This document shows positions 30,881 through 40,507 of a stretch of 40,916 bases of DNA, piece after piece. Within the stretch, counting starts at the first letter, position 1, and every line of letters starts with the position of its first letter. Under the pieces are notes generated by a model that did not search any database, had not been told where the DNA came from, and saw nothing but the letters and a program-made list of their open reading frames with translations. Source of the stretch: Nitrososphaerota archaeon (GTDB lineage Archaea > Thermoproteota > Nitrososphaeria > Nitrososphaerales > Nitrosopumilaceae); the NCBI GenBank assembly GCA_022564515.1, contig JADFLH010000001.1, forward strand, positions 1-40,916, given 5' to 3'. The position numbers and the translations under genes are program-made.

Positions 30881-32341
30881 TTGCCGTATAAGGTTAGTCA
30901 AGGAAAGCCAATTCAGGTAGTTTATTCTATTGATGAGGTTTTTTCAAAGATTCAGCATGAAGCGATAAAGTTTATTGATTTACAATTTACGAGTTTGACA
31001 GGAAGGTTTCACCATACAACAATCGCAACTGATACATTTACAGCACAACAAATGAGGGAGGGCTTGCCAAAACTTGATGGTTCTTCTATTGTGGGGTTTA
31101 CCACCATTGATGATTCTGATCTTGTCATAAAGCCAGATCCAAATACCTATGCTGTAATTCCCTGGATGACTGTGAATAAAACAGCAAGATTGTTGTGTGA
31201 TGTTTATTTGGGAATGGGAAGAGGACGTTTAGAAAGAGACCCAAGAGGAATTGCACAAAGAGCAGAAAACCATCTAAAGGAACAAGGATTTGATTACAGT
31301 GTCTGGGGTCCAGAAATTGAGTTTTTTGTTTTTGATAAAGTTCATTGGGATGTCTTAACTCCGTACAAAGGTCAGTCATATTCAATTGAATCCATCGAAT
31401 CTCCTTGGAGTACTGAAGGAACAGGCTATCCAATGGGACTTCAAGAGGGGTATTATCCCAGTACACCGTCTGATACGCTTACTCATTTTAGAAATGAGTG
31501 TGCAGATATTTTGAATACATATTTTGGAGTTTTGTGTGACACCCATCATCATGAGGTAGCTACGGCTGGTCAATGTGAGATAGACATCAGACACGATTAT
31601 CTTACAAATGCTGCTGATGCGACTCAGTCATACAAGTTTGTTATTCGAAACGTCGCAAAGCAACATGGGAAGGTAGCGACCTTAATGCCAAAACCCATTT
31701 CAATGGACGCTGGATCTGGTATGCATACAAACGTAAGTTTATGGAATAAGAAGAAAAATATGTTTTATGATCCAGATGACGATATAGAGTTAAGTCAAGT
31801 TGGCAGATATTTTTGTGGGGGCATACTTGAACATGCAAAAGCATTGTGTGCATTTGCGAATCCTACTACAAACTCTTACCATAGACTTGTGCCCGGTTAT
31901 GAGGCTCCAGTTTACATAACATGGAGCGGACGTAACAGATCAGCAATTGTTAGGGTTCCATTGCATTTCAAAGGTGAAGAATATGCGTTTCTTAAGCGAT
32001 TAGAGTTTAGAGCCCCCGATCCTGCTTCAAATCCATACGTGGTTTTTTCATCAGTATTAGCTGCTGGGTTGGATGGAATTAAGAAGAAAATTGATCCGGG
32101 AGACGAAGTGCGTGAAGATATTTACAAAATGACAAAAGCTGAACGTAACAAAAGAGGAATTGAAATCTTGCCTTCTAATCTTGGTGATGCCCTAGATGAG
32201 CTTGAAACTGATAGAAAGTTCCTGATTCCCATATTTTCAAATGATATAATTGATAAAATTATAGAGCTTGAAAGAAAAGATCAACATGAGATTTCCATTA
32301 GGCCTCATCCTCATGAATTTTACCTTTATTTTGATGTCTAG
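30881..32341 (+). CDS. glnA: Glutamine synthetase type I
   Basis: Condenses glutamate and ammonia with ATP. The 486-residue dodecamer-type enzyme shows GPEIEFFVF (first metal Glu, about 145), HHEVATAGQCEID (about 220-235), GSGMHTNVSLW (about 280-290), the PTTNSYHRLVPGYEAP loop and the second metal site in RLEFRAPDPASNPY. In a nitrifying archaeon it is a main ammonia assimilation route. The Tyr of the bacterial adenylylation loop (NLYDLP) is not seen. Start TTG 30881; no ATG in frame nearby. Divergent from the GINS gene. Confidence 0.96.
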   Translation: MPYKVSQGKPIQVVYSIDEVFSKIQHEAIKFIDLQFTSLTGRFHHTTIATDTFTAQQMREGLPKLDGSSIVGFTTIDDSDLVIKPDPNTYAVIPWMTVNKTARLLCDVYLGMGRGRLERDPRGIAQRAENHLKEQGFDYSVWGPEIEFFVFDKVHWDVLTPYKGQSYSIESIESPWSTEGTGYPMGLQEGYYPSTPSDTLTHFRNECADILNTYFGVLCDTHHHEVATAGQCEIDIRHDYLTNAADATQSYKFVIRNVAKQHGKVATLMPKPISMDAGSGMHTNVSLWNKKKNMFYDPDDDIELSQVGRYFCGGILEHAKALCAFANPTTNSYHRLVPGYEAPVYITWSGRNRSAIVRVPLHFKGEEYAFLKRLEFRAPDPASNPYVVFSSVLAAGLDGIKKKIDPGDEVREDIYKMTKAERNKRGIEILPSNLGDALDELETDRKFLIPIFSNDIIDKIIELERKDQHEISIRPHPHEFYLYFDV

Positions 32342-32347
32342 TTCTAC

Positions 32348-32626
32348 CTAAAATCTTCCAGTAATTTGGAATATGAAAAAAAGAGAAATTCCAATCAATG
32401 CAAATCCCCCTCCCAGAAAAATTTCTCTTCTACTTTCTGAAGTAACTGCTTTGAAAACTAAAACTCCTCCCGCAAGACCTACAAACAAAATTATCACTCC
32501 AATTACCACGTTATCAAAACTCGTATCAGTAATCAATGGATGAAAAAAGCCAGAAAGTAATGCAAAAAATACTACTAAGTAAATGTATTTTACACTAGCT
32601 AGGGTTTTAGAGCCAAGCTTACTCAT
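32348..32626 (-). CDS. Small membrane protein, three TM helices
   Basis: The 92-residue product has TM segments at about 13-31, 39-59 and 70-88, with a polar linker (TSESRREIF). The end lies six bases from the end of the convergent glnA gene. No family identified. Confidence 0.66.
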   Translation of the reverse strand: MSKLGSKTLASVKYIYLVVFFALLSGFFHPLITDTSFDNVVIGVIILFVGLAGGVLVFKAVTSESRREIFLGGGFALIGISLFFIFQITGRF

Positions 32627-32682
32627 TAAATCACGTAAATTTGGTAATCAAAGTTTTGATGAGATTCATAAATCTTGTGAAA

Positions 32683-34386
32683 TTACATCATGCCGCCCAT
32701 GTCAGGCATGCCGCCACCCATTCCTGGCATGCCACCTGGCATGCCACCTGGCATACCGCCACCCATTCCGCCTTCAGCACCTGGTGGGGGACCTGAAGAT
32801 TTAGCTGAGGCAACAACATCATCAATTCTAACAATCATGCATGCAACTTCAGTAGCAGCAGTGATAATTTGGTTTTTCACTGATAGTGGTTCGATGATAT
32901 TACTTGATTGCATGTTAGTAAGACTACCTTTCACTACATCAATTCCAATCCATTTTTCTCCTTTGATTTGTTTTGAGCGCAAGGAAGTAAGAGTGTCAAT
33001 AGCATCCATGCCTGCGTTTTCAGCTAATGTCAGAGGAATTATTTCTAATGAGTCAGCAAATTTTTCAGCTGCTAACTGTTCACGTCCCTCTAGTGATTTT
33101 GCCCAACTTCTTATTTTGGTTGCTACAAAAGTTTCAGGAGCGCCACCACCAGCTACAATTGAGGGGACCTCCATTACATCTTTGATAACCATTAAAGCAT
33201 CATGCACTGATCTTTCAACCTCGTCGACCACTCTCTGAGAACCGCCTCTTAACAAAATAGTTACAGATTTAGGATGTTTACATCCCTCAACGAAAACCCA
33301 TCTATCTTCTTCAATTTTCCTTTCTTCTACTATTTCAGCCGATCCCAGATCTTTTTCAAATAAATCGTCTAGGTTTGTTACAATTCTTGCACCAGTTGCT
33401 TTTGCTAATTTGGTAAGATCACTTTCTTTGATTCTTCTAACGGCCAAAACTCCTGCTTTTGCGAGGTGGTGTTGAGCCATATCATCAATGCCTTTTTGAC
33501 AAAAAACAACGTTTGCTCCAGAACCAATAACTAGATCTACCATCTTTTTTAGCATCAAATGCTCTTCATCAAGAAATGCTTTTAGTTGTTGGGGGTTTGT
33601 GATGTTAATTTTTGCGTCGGTTTCAGTTTTACTTATTTCTAGGGCGGTATTTATCAGAGCGATTTTTGCATCTGTAATTGTTTTTGGCATTCCTCCATGA
33701 ACTATCTCTTTATCAAGAACTATTCCTTGTATGGTTTTAGAATCTAATATTGAACCTCCTGCTTTCTTTTCTACTTTAATGTCATCAATATCAACGGAAA
33801 ATTTTTCCCCATCCTTATTTGCTACTGCAAGAACGGCTTTTACAGTAAAATCTGCTAACTCATTTGAGACCTTGCTGACAAGTTTTGTTTGCATTGCGGT
33901 TTTAGCTACTTTAAGCAAGATGTGTTTATCATTGGGAGTGATTTTCTCCGAAATTTCTTGTAAATATTGTAGCGCTTTTTTTGCTGCTTTTCTATAACCG
34001 TCCACAATTATTGTTGGATGGACATTTTGGTTTAGTAATGATTCCGCATTTTCCAGTAGCGAGCCAGCAAAAATAACTACTGATGTTGTTCCATCGCCTA
34101 CTTCACTATCAGTAGTCTTTGAAATTTCCACAAGGATTTTCGCTGCAGGGTGTTGGACATCGATTTCTTTGAGGATCGTTGCGCCATCATTTGTGATAGT
34201 TACATCGCCCATAGAATCTACAAGCATTTTATCCATTCCAAGAGGGCCTAGACTAGTACGAACAATCTCTGCAATAATCTTAGCAGCTTGAATATTGTTT
34301 TTTTGAGCCTCGCGGCCCTTCTTTTCAGTAGTACCTTCTTTAAGCAAAACAATTGGTAGGCTTCCTCTTGCAGTTTGAAGACTCAT
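32683..34386 (-). CDS. ths: Thermosome subunit (group II chaperonin)
   Basis: A 567-residue archaeal chaperonin. Seen: the phosphate loop region LGPLGMDKMLVDSMGDVTIT (about 45-65), the ATPase motif GDGTTSVV (about 96-103), the apical protrusion-region block, and the GIDV block of the second equatorial part. The C-terminus is a Gly/Met-rich tail ending DMGGMM. It folds substrate proteins in a double ring. The gene is opposite glyA, with a divergent promoter gap of about 94 bases. Confidence 0.97.
   Translation of the reverse strand: MSLQTARGSLPIVLLKEGTTEKKGREAQKNNIQAAKIIAEIVRTSLGPLGMDKMLVDSMGDVTITNDGATILKEIDVQHPAAKILVEISKTTDSEVGDGTTSVVIFAGSLLENAESLLNQNVHPTIIVDGYRKAAKKALQYLQEISEKITPNDKHILLKVAKTAMQTKLVSKVSNELADFTVKAVLAVANKDGEKFSVDIDDIKVEKKAGGSILDSKTIQGIVLDKEIVHGGMPKTITDAKIALINTALEISKTETDAKINITNPQQLKAFLDEEHLMLKKMVDLVIGSGANVVFCQKGIDDMAQHHLAKAGVLAVRRIKESDLTKLAKATGARIVTNLDDLFEKDLGSAEIVEERKIEEDRWVFVEGCKHPKSVTILLRGGSQRVVDEVERSVHDALMVIKDVMEVPSIVAGGGAPETFVATKIRSWAKSLEGREQLAAEKFADSLEIIPLTLAENAGMDAIDTLTSLRSKQIKGEKWIGIDVVKGSLTNMQSSNIIEPLSVKNQIITAATEVACMIVRIDDVVASAKSSGPPPGAEGGMGGGMPGGMPGGMPGMGGGMPDMGGMM
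32690..32785 (-). repeat. Short tandem codon repeats encoding the Gly/Met/Pro tail
   Basis: Near-identical 12-base units such as GGTGGCATGCCA recur in the last codons of the thermosome gene, encoding GGMP repeats. The repetition creates a long GC-rich block and open frames on the plus strand that are artefacts. Confidence 0.8.
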
Positions 34387-34450
34387 ACTCGGAAAAAATT
34401 TGATTCCCTTATTATGTTTTAGTATGATCCCGTGACTATTGAATCGGTGT

Positions 34451-34458
34451 TTTTAAAT
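34451..34458 (+). promoter_or_regulatory. TATA box of glyA
   Basis: TTTTAAAT, centred about 25 bases before 34479. It includes the ATG at 34457 and so speaks against that codon as a start; it supports ATG 34481 as the start of a nearly leaderless message. Confidence 0.5.
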
Positions 34459-34480
34459 GGGGAAAATAAATTGGCAGAAT

Positions 34481-35803
34481 ATGATCAAGTCCTCAAATAG
34501 AGAATCATACAACAAAGTTTTCACAATGTTAAAAGACCATAACAAGTTGTTTGAAAATTCAATTCCATTAATAGCAAGTGAAAATATTCCCAGCCCTGCT
34601 GTTCGTGAGGCAATAATTTCTGATTTTGGAAATAGGTATGCGGAGGGATGGCCTGGCGAGAGGGTCTATGCAGGTTGTGTGTACATTGATAAGGTTGAGT
34701 TTGAATGTATGAGGCTTGCAAAAAAAATCTTCAAGGCCGAATTTGCTGATGTTAGACCCATATCTGGAGTTGTTGCAAACCTTGTTGTTTATTCTGCCTT
34801 TACTAATCCAGGAGATATTATGCTTGTTCCGTCCATTCCTGCTGGAGGACACATTTCTCATGGTAAAAAAGAACATTCAGGAACAGCTGGCCTAGTTCAT
34901 GGATTAGAAATAGAATTCTACCCGTTTGACGCTGAGGAAATGACAATTGATGTAGATAAAACAAAGAAAAAGATACAAGATCTCAAGAAGGCCAAGCATT
35001 TACCAAAGATGGCAATGTTTGGAGGATCATTATTCTTATTTCCACACCCAGTAAAAGAGCTCTCAAGCTTTCTAAAATCATATGGAATGCATATCAATTA
35101 TGATGCTGCTCATGTCGCGGGTTTAATTGCTGGGGGAATGTTTCAAGATCCTCTCAGAGAGGGAACTGACACTGTTACTATGAGTACACATAAAACATTG
35201 TTTGGTCCTCAAGGGGGGCTGGTATTGAGTTTTGAAAAATATGCAGAGGCTATTAAAAAGGCAACATTTCCAGGTCTTACTAGTAATCATCACATTCACC
35301 ACATGGCTGCAAAAGCTATAACTTTTGCAGAAGTATTGGAGTTTGGAAAAGATTATGCAAGACAAGTTATTAAAAACGCAAAGGCACTAGCAGAATATCT
35401 TAATGGTTTTGGTTTTAAGGTACTTGGGGAAAGAAGAGGTTTTACAAAATCGCATCAGATTGTATTTAGTGTTTTAGATTATTCAGATGGAGGTAAGATT
35501 GAAGTTGAGTTAGAAAAAGCAAACATTATCGTAAATAGGCAACTGATACCAGGCGATATCAGGGCGGGCAGAAACTACTTCCATCCTGGAGGAATTAGAC
35601 TTGGAACGTCTGAAATTACAAGGCTTGGAATGCGCCAAGCCGACATGAAAGATATTGCATCATTTATCAAACAAATAGTTATTGATAAAAAAGATCCAAA
35701 GAAAATTCTCTCTAAAATTAAATCATTTCGAAAAGATTTTCAAAAAGTGCATTATTGTTTTGACAAAAAGTTAAGTGCTTACGAATACGTTAAACTAAGA
35801 TAA
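34481..35803 (+). CDS. glyA: Serine hydroxymethyltransferase
   Basis: PLP enzyme interconverting serine and glycine with one-carbon transfer. The 440-residue protein shows LIASENIPSPAVREA (about 30-45), NRYAEGWPGERVYAG, HINYDAAHVAGLI (PLP Asp/His context) and the Schiff-base Lys in MSTHKTLFGPQGG, then GGIRLGTSEITRLGM. It is of the archaeal short type. ATG 34457 would add eight residues but lies within the TATA box. Convergent with DP2, only two bases between stops. Confidence 0.95.
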   Translation: MIKSSNRESYNKVFTMLKDHNKLFENSIPLIASENIPSPAVREAIISDFGNRYAEGWPGERVYAGCVYIDKVEFECMRLAKKIFKAEFADVRPISGVVANLVVYSAFTNPGDIMLVPSIPAGGHISHGKKEHSGTAGLVHGLEIEFYPFDAEEMTIDVDKTKKKIQDLKKAKHLPKMAMFGGSLFLFPHPVKELSSFLKSYGMHINYDAAHVAGLIAGGMFQDPLREGTDTVTMSTHKTLFGPQGGLVLSFEKYAEAIKKATFPGLTSNHHIHHMAAKAITFAEVLEFGKDYARQVIKNAKALAEYLNGFGFKVLGERRGFTKSHQIVFSVLDYSDGGKIEVELEKANIIVNRQLIPGDIRAGRNYFHPGGIRLGTSEITRLGMRQADMKDIASFIKQIVIDKKDPKKILSKIKSFRKDFQKVHYCFDKKLSAYEYVKLR

Positions 35804-35805
35804 AA

Positions 35806-38800
35806 TCACTGTCTAGCATAATCAGTCAGCAAAGCTTGATCACCATCGCTTTTTCCAAAAACTAAATCGATTTCATCAGATAAAGCTTTAATTCTTCCTT
35901 TTTGATACGTGTTCATGTTATATTTTTCAATCAGACGTTTGGCAAACTTTAGATACTTTTCTACTGAGCCTCTCGTAATTGTTTGAATTAACTTATTACC
36001 ACATATACAATGTTGTAAAAGTGGTAATCTTCTGTAGCTTCTACTACAAGCTGTACATCTGAAACTCTGCCTGGCATATGCTCTTAGGTTTCCCATGATG
36101 TCTGGTATAAGATGTGTTGAAATCACATTAGACACAATTTCGTTTGTATCTACAGCATCTATGAGATCAGCATTTTTTATTTGCATATCAAATTTGTCTA
36201 GCATAGAACCAAGAGTTGAGTATGCACTTCGTGACTTTGAGGATGTAAGTTTAGAAGTTTGATGAGTAAAATGATAGTCATAAAATTGTTCTTTTGTTTC
36301 TAATCTGGATTTTATGATTTCCACTGAGGTGACATCAGATGCTTTTTGTTGGGATATGGTTGATTCAAAAAATGATAGTGGGAAAAATTTTGTTACTTCT
36401 AGATTGTGTGCTTGTGGCTGCGATTCATGGGGCAATACTAAAGGCTGAATAAGTAGAGGGGCATCCATTAGTCCCCCAATTCTATCTGATAGAAATTGTC
36501 TTGAAAAGTTCAAAAGACTATCCATTAAGAGCATAATTGAATCAGCGTCTCCATCTGCATCACGTCTTTTTGCAGAATGCCAGTTGGGGGTAGCAAAGCA
36601 AACATGAGTATCTGAAAAACCAATAATTCTTCCAACAATTCCAACAGAAGTATGTGGAGCTAAACCAATTATAAGATGACCAATTAACTCCTCTATGTTT
36701 TTTATATTATAGAATGCAGGTTTACCATAAAACTTATTCAATTCGTCATCAATATACTTGGATATTTTAACAAGGTATTTTCCACTTTCAATTGGAATAA
36801 TGACATCCTGCATTCGTAGTTCTACAAATTGGTTTGAATTAGAAAGCGATTCGCCATTTAGATCGTGAGTATAACCAAGTTCTTTTAATTTCTGAATTGA
36901 TGTTCCAATCCATGAGGGTTTGAAATGAGTTAATGGGGAATTTGTTACGTCGAGTCTAACTGTTCCATCTTTGAAAACTGTTAGACCATAACTCTGTCTA
37001 ATCAGTCCTTTTTCAAGGGGTTCTGCAATTCTATCTTGATTAATAAGTTCTTTTACGCCCTTGAATGGTTCTTGTACTCTTTTTCCAATTTTTTCTTGAA
37101 TGGTTTTTAAGTTGTTTTTTAGTGGAAATGGTTGATAAAAATGGGTTAGAGTATTTTTTTTACATTTTTCACAAAATAATGAATTCAGAGTATTTCTGCA
37201 GTTAGGACAAACGTAAGCAACCGATGTCTTTTCATTACATTTGTGACATTTTATGCTGATTGAGAGCTCGTTACATTTTGTGCAAATTCGATTGAAAATG
37301 TTTGTGTAAAAATTGGGGTGGTTTGATGCCTTTATCAAGTCACGAGTTGCTCCCCCTTTGAGTCCTACTGGAAAGAGCACATGAACTGGGGGTTTCATTT
37401 GTCTTGGAGCAGCTTTTTCAGGTCTGCCGATTCTTACTCCAATAGATGTTGAGAATTTATTACGTAAAATGATTCCAGATGTTTGAGAAATTATTTTTGG
37501 GACAGGAAGTGATTCTTTTTTGTTAATTGGTGTTCTAAAAAGTAAATTAAAAAAAATTTTTGCTTCTATTCCCTCTAAAACTATACTAGTGTCCTGAATT
37601 TTATGAGGAACCCCAAGATTTTCTAAAATTGGTTTACACGTAATTGGGTATTGAATTGATTTTTCTTGAATTGTAGTTGGTTGTAAAATTTCATAAAACT
37701 CTTCTAATGAAATTTGTTCCCAAAAATAGAGGTATTTTGGATGCAGTGGAATTTTGAATTTAAGAGACAGGTCTAATGCTTCATCAAAGGTAGGTGTTTT
37801 CTCAAGAAATTGTGTAATGAATTCATTCTGAAACTTGCCCTCTTTTATTATCTTTCTCAGTTCTTCACTCCAAAATTCTTCTACAAACCCCGAAGGAACT
37901 AACCTTGCGTTGTTTTCTAAAAAATCACCAAAAGAGATTAAGATATCACCGAGATGTAGAATTTTTTCAATATTATTTTTAATACTAATTCCATGTGATA
38001 CATCTTTTATTTTCACTACATCGCCATTCTTGAGTCGGACAATTGGGGTTTCGATCGAGTCCACAAAAGCTACGGTCGCTCCTTTTCCAGGCATGTTAAG
38101 TTTTACTTGTGTGCCAACAACAATTGTATGGTTTAAAATTTCAGCGATCACAGGATGAAAACCAACTGCAGCAAAGCCAGTATTACACGCACGACCGTAT
38201 CTTAATCTAAATCCACCCAGTTTGTTTGCCATGGATAAAACCGACCTCCCCGTGATGACATCGCTCATTCTTTTTGCGGCTGCTTCCCCCTGATCGTTTT
38301 CTGTTTGAATGGCCCCTCTTAGATCATTAAGCCAATCCCATCCATCAAGATTATAAAGCTCGATTCTTTTCACAAGTTTTTTGGATCTTCCAATCAATCC
38401 ATCATTGAGTATGCGTAATGCTCCTCCCCTAACTCGATCTGTTTTGATTCTAGTCATGTTTTTATGATTAAGAACTTCGTAAGGATCGGTATCTACTCCA
38501 TCAAGCTCTACTGGAAGATTTGAAATGGTTTTGATAATATCCTCGTCTAATACATGAAATTGAAAGCTGCCTACTTCTCTTTCATAGATTCTTAATTCTT
38601 CAACAAATCTTCCAGTTTCATCGTCAAATGAGTTTGCTTGATATTTTGCAAGATTGGCAATTTTCCTTACATGATCAGCTATTAGCATTGTGACTGCAGA
38701 TTCTGTTCCGCCTGCTGAACGCATGGGTCCTGCAATTGAAATAGACAAATACTCAGAACCGTCTTTGTTTTTCTTTATTTTTACCTCTGAAATTCCTTGA

Positions 38801-39192
38801 AGAGGGGCAATTGTAACTCCTTCAGTGACAATGGCAAGTCCAACACGGACTGCCGACTCTAATCTTTCTTCAAGGGAGGAGTTTGGTTGAATGTATTTTC
38901 CCAAAGCAATGTCTTTTGAAAGAATTAGAGCAGAAAGCTCTTTTCCATGTGTTTTAAGAAGCTCCCTTAAAGGTTCGACGATATCAATATCGTGCATTTT
39001 AGCAACACGGTCAGCCAAATCAAATGCTATTTTCGGTTCAATTATTCCTGAAGAATCTACAAGCGTAGATTTAGCTTTAGCTGCTTTTTCAAAAATATGA
39101 TAGGTTTCTTTTGAAAGTTTTGAATAATATTCTGAATAATAATCAGGAATGTCAACAACTATAATTCTGGACAAGGCACTGTTTTGAGACAT
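35806..39192 (-). CDS. polC: DNA polymerase D large subunit (DP2)
   Basis: The catalytic subunit of archaeal family D replicase. The 1128 residues are the usual length with no intein. Seen: the SIAGPMRSAGGTESA segment (about 150), a basic KH/loop region, cysteine clusters CTKCNELSISIKCHKC, CPNC and CEKC (about 640-690), the double-psi beta-barrel catalytic motif DADGDADS (about 875-885) with the metal-binding aspartates, and a final zinc module CTAC...CICG (about 1050-1070). The DP1 subunit is not in the window. The start lies eight bases after the GGGP synthase stop, so the two are probably co-transcribed. Confidence 0.97.
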   Translation of the reverse strand: MSQNSALSRIIVVDIPDYYSEYYSKLSKETYHIFEKAAKAKSTLVDSSGIIEPKIAFDLADRVAKMHDIDIVEPLRELLKTHGKELSALILSKDIALGKYIQPNSSLEERLESAVRVGLAIVTEGVTIAPLQGISEVKIKKNKDGSEYLSISIAGPMRSAGGTESAVTMLIADHVRKIANLAKYQANSFDDETGRFVEELRIYEREVGSFQFHVLDEDIIKTISNLPVELDGVDTDPYEVLNHKNMTRIKTDRVRGGALRILNDGLIGRSKKLVKRIELYNLDGWDWLNDLRGAIQTENDQGEAAAKRMSDVITGRSVLSMANKLGGFRLRYGRACNTGFAAVGFHPVIAEILNHTIVVGTQVKLNMPGKGATVAFVDSIETPIVRLKNGDVVKIKDVSHGISIKNNIEKILHLGDILISFGDFLENNARLVPSGFVEEFWSEELRKIIKEGKFQNEFITQFLEKTPTFDEALDLSLKFKIPLHPKYLYFWEQISLEEFYEILQPTTIQEKSIQYPITCKPILENLGVPHKIQDTSIVLEGIEAKIFFNLLFRTPINKKESLPVPKIISQTSGIILRNKFSTSIGVRIGRPEKAAPRQMKPPVHVLFPVGLKGGATRDLIKASNHPNFYTNIFNRICTKCNELSISIKCHKCNEKTSVAYVCPNCRNTLNSLFCEKCKKNTLTHFYQPFPLKNNLKTIQEKIGKRVQEPFKGVKELINQDRIAEPLEKGLIRQSYGLTVFKDGTVRLDVTNSPLTHFKPSWIGTSIQKLKELGYTHDLNGESLSNSNQFVELRMQDVIIPIESGKYLVKISKYIDDELNKFYGKPAFYNIKNIEELIGHLIIGLAPHTSVGIVGRIIGFSDTHVCFATPNWHSAKRRDADGDADSIMLLMDSLLNFSRQFLSDRIGGLMDAPLLIQPLVLPHESQPQAHNLEVTKFFPLSFFESTISQQKASDVTSVEIIKSRLETKEQFYDYHFTHQTSKLTSSKSRSAYSTLGSMLDKFDMQIKNADLIDAVDTNEIVSNVISTHLIPDIMGNLRAYARQSFRCTACSRSYRRLPLLQHCICGNKLIQTITRGSVEKYLKFAKRLIEKYNMNTYQKGRIKALSDEIDLVFGKSDGDQALLTDYARQ

Positions 39193-39200
39193 TTATTATC

Positions 39201-39956
39201 TTATCTCTTAGGGCTTTGAATTGCTTTTGTTATTTGTTCCAGTTTTTTGAGATTGCCACCTTTTTCTAAAAAGGTTCCAATAACCAGTGCGTCAGCTCCA
39301 GCCTTAACAATGTTTTTTGCGGTTTTAGCATCTCTAATTCCGCCCCCTACAATGATAAAGCCATCAAAAATGCTTCTAACTGTTTTAACCATTTCTGGTC
39401 TTACACTAGATTTTGCGCCCGAGCCTGCTTCGAGATACACGAATCTCATTCCTAGAAACTGAGCTGCTAGTGAATAAGCTGCTGCTATGTTTGGTTTATC
39501 AAATGGAATACCTCTGGCCGAACCTACAAACCATGCCGAGGAGCCTTCTCCTATTATTAAATAGGCCGTAGGCAAGGGCTCTAATCCAAATTTCAATACT
39601 GCTGGTGCTCCAAGTGCCTGAGCTTGAGAAACAAAATATGGGTTTTCGGAATTAAGAAGAGAGCTAAACAAGATTGCGTCAGCCCCAGGAACAACACCGG
39701 TAATGTTGCCTGGAAAGAGAATTAGTGGGATTTTTACGGATTTTTTTAGGTTTTTGATAATCTTTGTCATCTCGATTTGATCAGTCGTTGAGGAGCCTCC
39801 TACCAATATTGCTGAAGCTCCAATTTTTTCAACTTTTTTTGCAAGGGAGATTGCTTTGGTATTTTTTGAAATTTCAGAATCTATAAGAACAAAAATTAAT
39901 GCTTTTTTTTTCTTTAATTGTGATTTTAGGTAATTCTCAACATAATTACTAGCCAT
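39201..39956 (-). CDS. Geranylgeranylglyceryl phosphate synthase
   Basis: Makes the first ether bond of archaeal lipids from geranylgeranyl diphosphate and glycerol-1-phosphate. The 251-residue TIM-barrel protein shows FVLIDSE (about 22-28), VGGSS (53-57), LFPGNITGVVPGADAILFSS (about 80-100), LEAGSGAKSSV (about 174-184) and VGGGIRD with GTFLEKGGN at the end (phosphate-binding sites). It is group II-like by length. Followed by the DP2 gene. Confidence 0.95.
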   Translation of the reverse strand: MASNYVENYLKSQLKKKKALIFVLIDSEISKNTKAISLAKKVEKIGASAILVGGSSTTDQIEMTKIIKNLKKSVKIPLILFPGNITGVVPGADAILFSSLLNSENPYFVSQAQALGAPAVLKFGLEPLPTAYLIIGEGSSAWFVGSARGIPFDKPNIAAAYSLAAQFLGMRFVYLEAGSGAKSSVRPEMVKTVRSIFDGFIIVGGGIRDAKTAKNIVKAGADALVIGTFLEKGGNLKKLEQITKAIQSPKR

Positions 39957-40021
39957 AACTGTCGTTTGAAGGGGGCTCTTTAAAGTTTAATTAGAATATT
40001 GGTATACAGATTTGTATAGCT

Positions 40022-40384
40022 TTGCCAGAGGGGGAAAGAACAAATTTTAATAATATTATAAGGAATATTATCAAAAAATCATTGTTTACTGAAAGACAAA
40101 TTGAAATTATTCTAAATCAAAAGAATCTTTCCCAAAACAAGTTTAACATAACAAAAGGGGCATATTACAGGCAGGTAAGTCAGTCTAGGCGTAAGTTAAT
40201 GGCTTTATTCTATTCAATTGTTTTGTTTCGTAGTTTAGGAATATTATTGCCAGATGATAATGATGTGATGTCAAAGTTATCAGAGAGAATTGTGGTGATA
40301 AAAGATGGTGATGTTTTTTCAGAAAGAGAAGAGCAGATCATGGTTGTGATAGATCGTCTCATAAGTCAAATCTGTGAGATGTGA
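40022..40384 (+). CDS. Probable HTH DNA-binding protein
   Basis: The 120-residue product looks helical, with an HTH-like part TERQIEIILNQKNLSQNKFN, then TKGAYYRQVSQSRRKL (about 23-58; the second part reads like a recognition helix), and a C-terminal helical segment (SEREEQIMVVIDRL). Start is TTG 40022 (MPEGERTN). No family certainty; regulator by inference. A short gap with no gene (40385-40507) follows. Confidence 0.6.
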   Translation: MPEGERTNFNNIIRNIIKKSLFTERQIEIILNQKNLSQNKFNITKGAYYRQVSQSRRKLMALFYSIVLFRSLGILLPDDNDVMSKLSERIVVIKDGDVFSEREEQIMVVIDRLISQICEM

Positions 40385-40507
40385 TTTCATGCAAAACCGT
40401 CCAAGAAATCTAGTTTTTTTCGTGATTGATGATGATGTTTTTGTTAGTGTAAAATGTGAAATTATCTTGTTCTGTCACAATAAATCACAATTCATTAATC
40501 AAGTGTG

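Noticed and set aside
32690-33238. Long plus-strand frame rich in Pro, Met and Gly opposite the thermosome
   Set aside because: It mirrors the repetitive codons of the thermosome tail and the rest of that gene; the thermosome frame is clearly the real one.
35806-39192. Possible intein or split in the DP2 gene
   Set aside because: The protein has standard DP2 length and unbroken motifs, and no splicing blocks or homing-endonuclease motifs are seen.
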